Origin: Actinomycetes bacterium
Lineage (GTDB): Bacteria > Actinomycetota > Actinomycetes > Actinomycetales > Cellulomonadaceae
DNA: 6,961 nucleotides
NCBI GenBank assembly: GCA_023412515.1
Contig: JAEYNO010000344.1
Coordinates: 1 to 6,961 of the forward strand
Direction of reading: 5' to 3'
Numbering within the stretch: position 1 is the first letter of the stretch; each line of letters opens with the position of its first letter. Both the position numbers and the translations under genes were made by a program. Below are positions 5,155-6,961 of this stretch, piece after piece. The notes under the pieces are model-generated. The model worked only from the letters and a program-made list of their open reading frames with translations, made no database searches and was not told where the DNA came from.

Positions 5155-5673
5155 TCAGCGGGCCGTCGCGCCCGCGGCCTCGAGCGACGCGACGAGCGCG
5201 TCCGGACGTCGCGTCGAGACGATCCAGTAGGGCGTCGGGTCCTGCGGGTCGTCGACCTCGACGCGCACGCCGCCGCCGATCCACGACCGCAGGCACGCGA
5301 ACGCGCGCGCGTCGAGCGCCGGGCCCAGCTCGGTGCGCAGCCCCGCGCGGTCCAGGACGCGTGGCGCGCGCAGCAGCGCGACGGGGATCCGCGCGTTCCC
5401 CGCGCGCAGCACGCCGTCGACCACCTCGACGCGCGGCGTCGTCAGCACCGCCCCCGCCAGGCCGGCGAGCAGCGCCGCGACGCCGACGACGAGGGCGAGC
5501 CGTGCGTCGACGGGCACGAACGCCACCCCGAGCACGCCCGCGAACGCGACGACACCGCCCCAGCCGACGGCGCCGGGCCACAGCCGCTCGCGGAACGCCG
5601 CGCCCGCGGCGGCGGCGCGCGACGACGGGGACTCGGGGGAGACGGGCGTGACCGGGTCGGGCGTCGGGGTCAT
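5155..5673 (-). CDS. DUF3093 domain-containing membrane protein
   Basis: This 172-residue protein of the actinobacterial DUF3093 family (M. tuberculosis Rv2698 is a member) has no known function. A Pro/Ser/Ala-rich N-terminus (1-28) leads to RERLWPG (28-34), then two hydrophobic segments at about 36-53 and 58-78 that form a membrane hairpin. The remainder (80-172) is a soluble domain with the conserved patches TPRVEVVDGVLRAGNARIPV (79-98), FACLRSWIGGGVRVEVDDP (125-143) and PYWIVSTRRP (148-157). It resembles a PH-like domain in pattern, but that is a guess. The soluble part is probably cytoplasmic. The ATG at 5673 gives the normal family length. No clear Shine-Dalgarno precedes it; TGAGAT (5683-5688, minus strand) is 9 nt away and could be a poor -10 of a leaderless transcript. 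It is convergent with DUF4193 and divergent from dut, as in mycobacteria. Confidence 0.88.
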   Translation of the reverse strand: MTPTPDPVTPVSPESPSSRAAAAGAAFRERLWPGAVGWGGVVAFAGVLGVAFVPVDARLALVVGVAALLAGLAGAVLTTPRVEVVDGVLRAGNARIPVALLRAPRVLDRAGLRTELGPALDARAFACLRSWIGGGVRVEVDDPQDPTPYWIVSTRRPDALVASLEAAGATAR

Positions 5674-5688
5674 GCGCCCAGGATCTCA

Positions 5689-5724
5689 CCGCCACCGGGT
5701 CCCGGGCACCGTCCCGGGTGGCGG
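5689..5724. repeat. Long inverted repeat between dut and DUF3093 genes
   Basis: CCGCCACCGGG (5689-5699) pairs with CCCGGGTGGCGG (5713-5724) as 11 pairs with one bulged G at 5716 and a 13-nt loop. The loop holds another CCCGGG, so the block can also be read as two direct copies of CACCG(GG)TCCCGGG. It lies 15 bp upstream of the DUF3093 start and about 40 bp upstream of the dut -10 candidate, a natural place for a shared operator. Confidence 0.5.
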
Positions 5725-5765
5725 ACGCACCCCGGCGGGCGCGCGTCGTGGCGCCGCGGGCGCGG

Positions 5766-5771
5766 TAGGGT
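5766..5771 (+). promoter_or_regulatory. Leaderless -10 element of dut
   Basis: TAGGGT fits the actinobacterial TANNNT -10 pattern and ends 8 nt before the GTG at 5780. There is no Shine-Dalgarno in the intervening CGGCCCCC, so a leaderless mRNA starting at or next to the GTG is the best reading. No -35 match is visible. It also supports GTG 5780 over the in-frame GTG at 5825. Confidence 0.55.
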
Positions 5772-5779
5772 CGGCCCCC

Positions 5780-6298
5780 GTGACCGGGACCCACCGCACG
5801 ACCCACCGCACCGAGGACGTCCAGGTGCTGCTGCAGCGCCTCGACGCCGACCTGCCCGCCCCCGCGTACGCGCACCCCGGTGACGCGGGCGCCGACCTGG
5901 TGGCGCGCGTCGACGTCGTGCTCGGCCCGGGCGAGCGCACGACGGTCCCCACCGGTGTCGCGATCGCGCTGCCCGAGGGGTACGCCGCGTTCGTGCACCC
6001 GCGCTCGGGCCTGGCCGCGCGCCACGGCCTCACGGTGGTCAACGCGCCCGGCACGGTGGACGCGGGGTACCGCGGCGAGATCGCCGTGACGCTGCTCAAC
6101 ACCGACTGCGAGCAGCCGCTCGAGCTGCGCCGCGGGGACCGCATCGCGCAGCTCGTCGTGCAGCGCGTCGAGCACGCGCGGTTCGTGGAGGTCGCGCAGC
6201 TGCCCGGGTCCGTGCGCGGCGCGGGCGGGTTCGGCTCGAGCGGCGGCTGGGCCGGCGCGGGAGCCGGCGCAGGGGCCGGCGCGGGCGCCGGCACCTGA
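5780..6298 (+). CDS. dut: dUTP diphosphatase (dUTPase), trimeric type, with Ala-Gly tail
   Basis: The enzyme hydrolyses dUTP to dUMP and pyrophosphate, keeping uracil out of DNA and supplying the dTMP precursor. It works as a homotrimer in the cytoplasm. All five motifs of the trimeric family are present in the 172-residue protein: HPGDAGADL (32-40), PRSGLA (74-79), NAPGTVDAGYRGEI (88-101, with catalytic D94 and Y97), RRGDRIAQL (117-125) and RGAGGFGSSG (146-155, with F151 for stacking on the base). The end is unusual: after W157 come seven Ala-Gly pairs and a Thr, encoded by a 12-bp DNA repeat. The GTG at 5780 is chosen because a TAGGGT element sits where a leaderless promoter should be; a GTG at 5825 (residue 16) would also leave a complete enzyme. 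The gene is divergent from DUF3093 and followed by DUF3710, the same order as around Rv2697c in M. tuberculosis. Confidence 0.96.
   Translation: MTGTHRTTHRTEDVQVLLQRLDADLPAPAYAHPGDAGADLVARVDVVLGPGERTTVPTGVAIALPEGYAAFVHPRSGLAARHGLTVVNAPGTVDAGYRGEIAVTLLNTDCEQPLELRRGDRIAQLVVQRVEHARFVEVAQLPGSVRGAGGFGSSGGWAGAGAGAGAGAGAGT
6251..6293 (+). repeat. 12-bp tandem repeat encoding the Ala-Gly tail of dUTPase
   Basis: About 3.6 imperfect copies of a unit like GCCGGCGCGGGA start at 6251, 6263, 6275 and 6287. Each unit encodes Ala-Gly-Ala-Gly. Copies differ at the last few positions but every copy keeps GCCGGC. A 12-bp in-frame unit means copy-number changes would lengthen or shorten the tail without a frameshift. 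Confidence 0.8.
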
Positions 6299-6330
6299 CG
6301 CGGGACCGGCCCCGGCGCCGGGATCGGAAC

Positions 6331-6360
6331 TACTGTCGACGTCACGGTCGTTGTGACGTC
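6331..6360 (+). promoter_or_regulatory. Candidate promoter and operator of the DUF3710 gene
   Basis: TACTGT (6331-6336) fits the TANNNT -10 pattern and would start transcription near 6343. A perfect inverted repeat, GACGTCAC-GGTCGTT-GTGACGTC (6338-6360), begins 1 bp after it and so covers the expected start site. This is a classic place for a repressor, or it could form an 8-bp hairpin at the 5' end of the RNA. No good -35 is visible; the GGAAC at 6326-6330 is too close to be one. Confidence 0.5.
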
Positions 6361-6395
6361 AGAGGACTGCAGGACGAGGGCGCTCGGCGCCGGTC

Positions 6396-6400
6396 GGAGG
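6396..6400 (+). promoter_or_regulatory. Ribosome binding site of the DUF3710 gene
   Basis: GGAGG lies 8 nt before the GTG at 6409. It fixes the start of the DUF3710 gene, and the resulting N-terminus MGLFRRG is the one expected for this family. Confidence 0.75.
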
Positions 6401-6408
6401 AAGCGAAC

Positions 6409-6961
6409 GTGGGTCTGTTCCGTCGTGGCCCCAAGGAGGACGCCGCGCGCGACGCCGCCGCCGACGTCGCGCAGGACGACGCCGTCGGCGACGTCGACGA
6501 CGTCGAGGCCGCCCCCGAGCTCGGCGACGCCCGGGGGCCGTGGGACGTCGACGCGACGCACCCCGACGTGCCGCGCGTCGACCTCGGCGCGATCCGGCTG
6601 CCGCAGGTCGACGGCATGGAGGTGCGCCTCGAGGTCGACAAGGCGACCAACGTGGTGTCCGCGGTCGCCGTGCTCCTCGACGGGTCGTCGCTGCAGCTGC
6701 AGGCCTTCGCCGCGCCCCGGACCGAGGGCATCTGGGACGAGATCCGCGAGGAGATCGCCGCCTCGATCACCCAGCAGGGCGGCACCGTCGACGACCTGCC
6801 GGGCCCGTACGGCCGCGAGCTGCTCGCGCGGCTGCCCGTGCGCACGCCCGAGGGGCGCACGGGGCACCGTCCGGCGCGCTTCCTCGGCACCGACGGACCG
6901 CGCTGGTTCCTGCGCGGCGTCCTCACCGGCCGCGCGGCGGTCGAGCCGGACGCGGCCGGGC
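6409..6961 (+). CDS. DUF3710 domain-containing protein, 3' partial
   Basis: This actinobacterial family has no established function; M. tuberculosis Rv2696c, next to its dut, is a member. The 184 visible codons start MGLFRRG. Residues 8-50 form an acidic, Ala/Asp-rich and probably disordered stretch. The conserved domain begins near GPWDVDATHPD (43-53) and continues through DLGAIRLPQVDGMEVRLEVD (58-77), LQLQAFAAPRTEGIWDEIREEI (95-116), GRELLARLPVRTPEGR (135-150) and FLGTDGPRWFLRGVLTG (158-174). The last of these is the motif I rely on most. I see no membrane segment and no catalytic signature. Full-length members are around 220-260 residues, so perhaps 40-70 residues lie beyond the window. 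GTG 6409 follows GGAGG at 8 nt. The gene is 110 bp after dut with its own promoter-like element, so it need not depend on dut transcription. Confidence 0.9.
   Translation, partial: MGLFRRGPKEDAARDAAADVAQDDAVGDVDDVEAAPELGDARGPWDVDATHPDVPRVDLGAIRLPQVDGMEVRLEVDKATNVVSAVAVLLDGSSLQLQAFAAPRTEGIWDEIREEIAASITQQGGTVDDLPGPYGRELLARLPVRTPEGRTGHRPARFLGTDGPRWFLRGVLTGRAAVEPDAAG

Noticed and set aside
6311..6322. CCCGGCGCCGGG palindrome just after the dut stop as a terminator
   Set aside because: It is a perfect 12-bp palindrome but has no loop bases, so the RNA could pair only about 4 bp. No T-run follows, and it runs directly on from the G/C-rich repeat of the dut tail.
5686..6867. Minus-strand open frame of 393 codons across dut and DUF3710
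   Set aside because: It is antisense to dut and to the DUF3710 gene, both recognised families. Its sequence is mostly the reverse reading of their repeats and motifs.
1..6961. Mobile elements, CRISPR arrays, tRNA/rRNA genes, riboswitches, toxin-antitoxin or defence genes
   Set aside because: I looked for transposase motifs, terminal repeats, evenly spaced direct repeats, tRNA cloverleaf ends and known riboswitch cores and found none. All genes are housekeeping or conserved actinobacterial families.

Overview
The window is about 75% GC, with strong G/C third-position codon bias, frequent GTG starts and a gene set typical of high-GC Actinobacteria. It contains SepH, a DUF4193 zinc ribbon, DUF3093 and DUF3710, families I know as essentially actinobacterial. 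Cellulomonas or a close relative within Micrococcales is my best guess, by resemblance only. There is no sign of phage, insertion sequence, CRISPR, rRNA or tRNA. This looks like core chromosome, with nine protein genes, of which the first and last are cut by the window edges.

Layout, left to right. (1) An alkaline-phosphatase-superfamily (nucleotide pyrophosphatase-like) gene, 5'-truncated, is followed 16 bp later by tdk (thymidine kinase), probably one transcript. (2) sepH lies on the minus strand, convergent with tdk across a hairpin-rich 54 bp gap. (3) Divergent from sepH is a TRIC/UPF0126 membrane protein, followed 47 bp later by a suhB-like inositol monophosphatase. (4) A 268 bp regulatory-looking gap holds several inverted repeats and an A-rich patch and leads to a small DUF4193 zinc-ribbon gene. 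(5) A strong hairpin separates DUF4193 from a convergent DUF3093 membrane protein. (6) Divergent from DUF3093 is dut (dUTPase), which ends in an Ala-Gly repeat tail. (7) DUF3710 follows, preceded by a promoter-like element and a perfect inverted repeat, and runs off the right edge.

The block suhB - DUF4193 - DUF3093 (opposite strand) - dut - DUF3710 matches, in order and relative orientation, the Mycobacterium tuberculosis block Rv2701c - Rv2699c - Rv2698 - Rv2697c - Rv2696c as I recall it. That supports the assignments; the mycobacterial gene between suhB and DUF4193 (Rv2700, cei) is missing here. tdk and dut both feed dTTP synthesis, by salvage and by dUTP breakdown to dUMP, but they are in separate transcripts.

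I did not find a new defence or mobile system. The most interesting signals are non-coding: a perfect hairpin wedged between the Shine-Dalgarno sequence and start codon of DUF4193, paired GTGGT/ACCAC inverted repeats in the same leader, an inverted repeat over the likely start site of DUF3710, and a long inverted repeat between dut and DUF3093.
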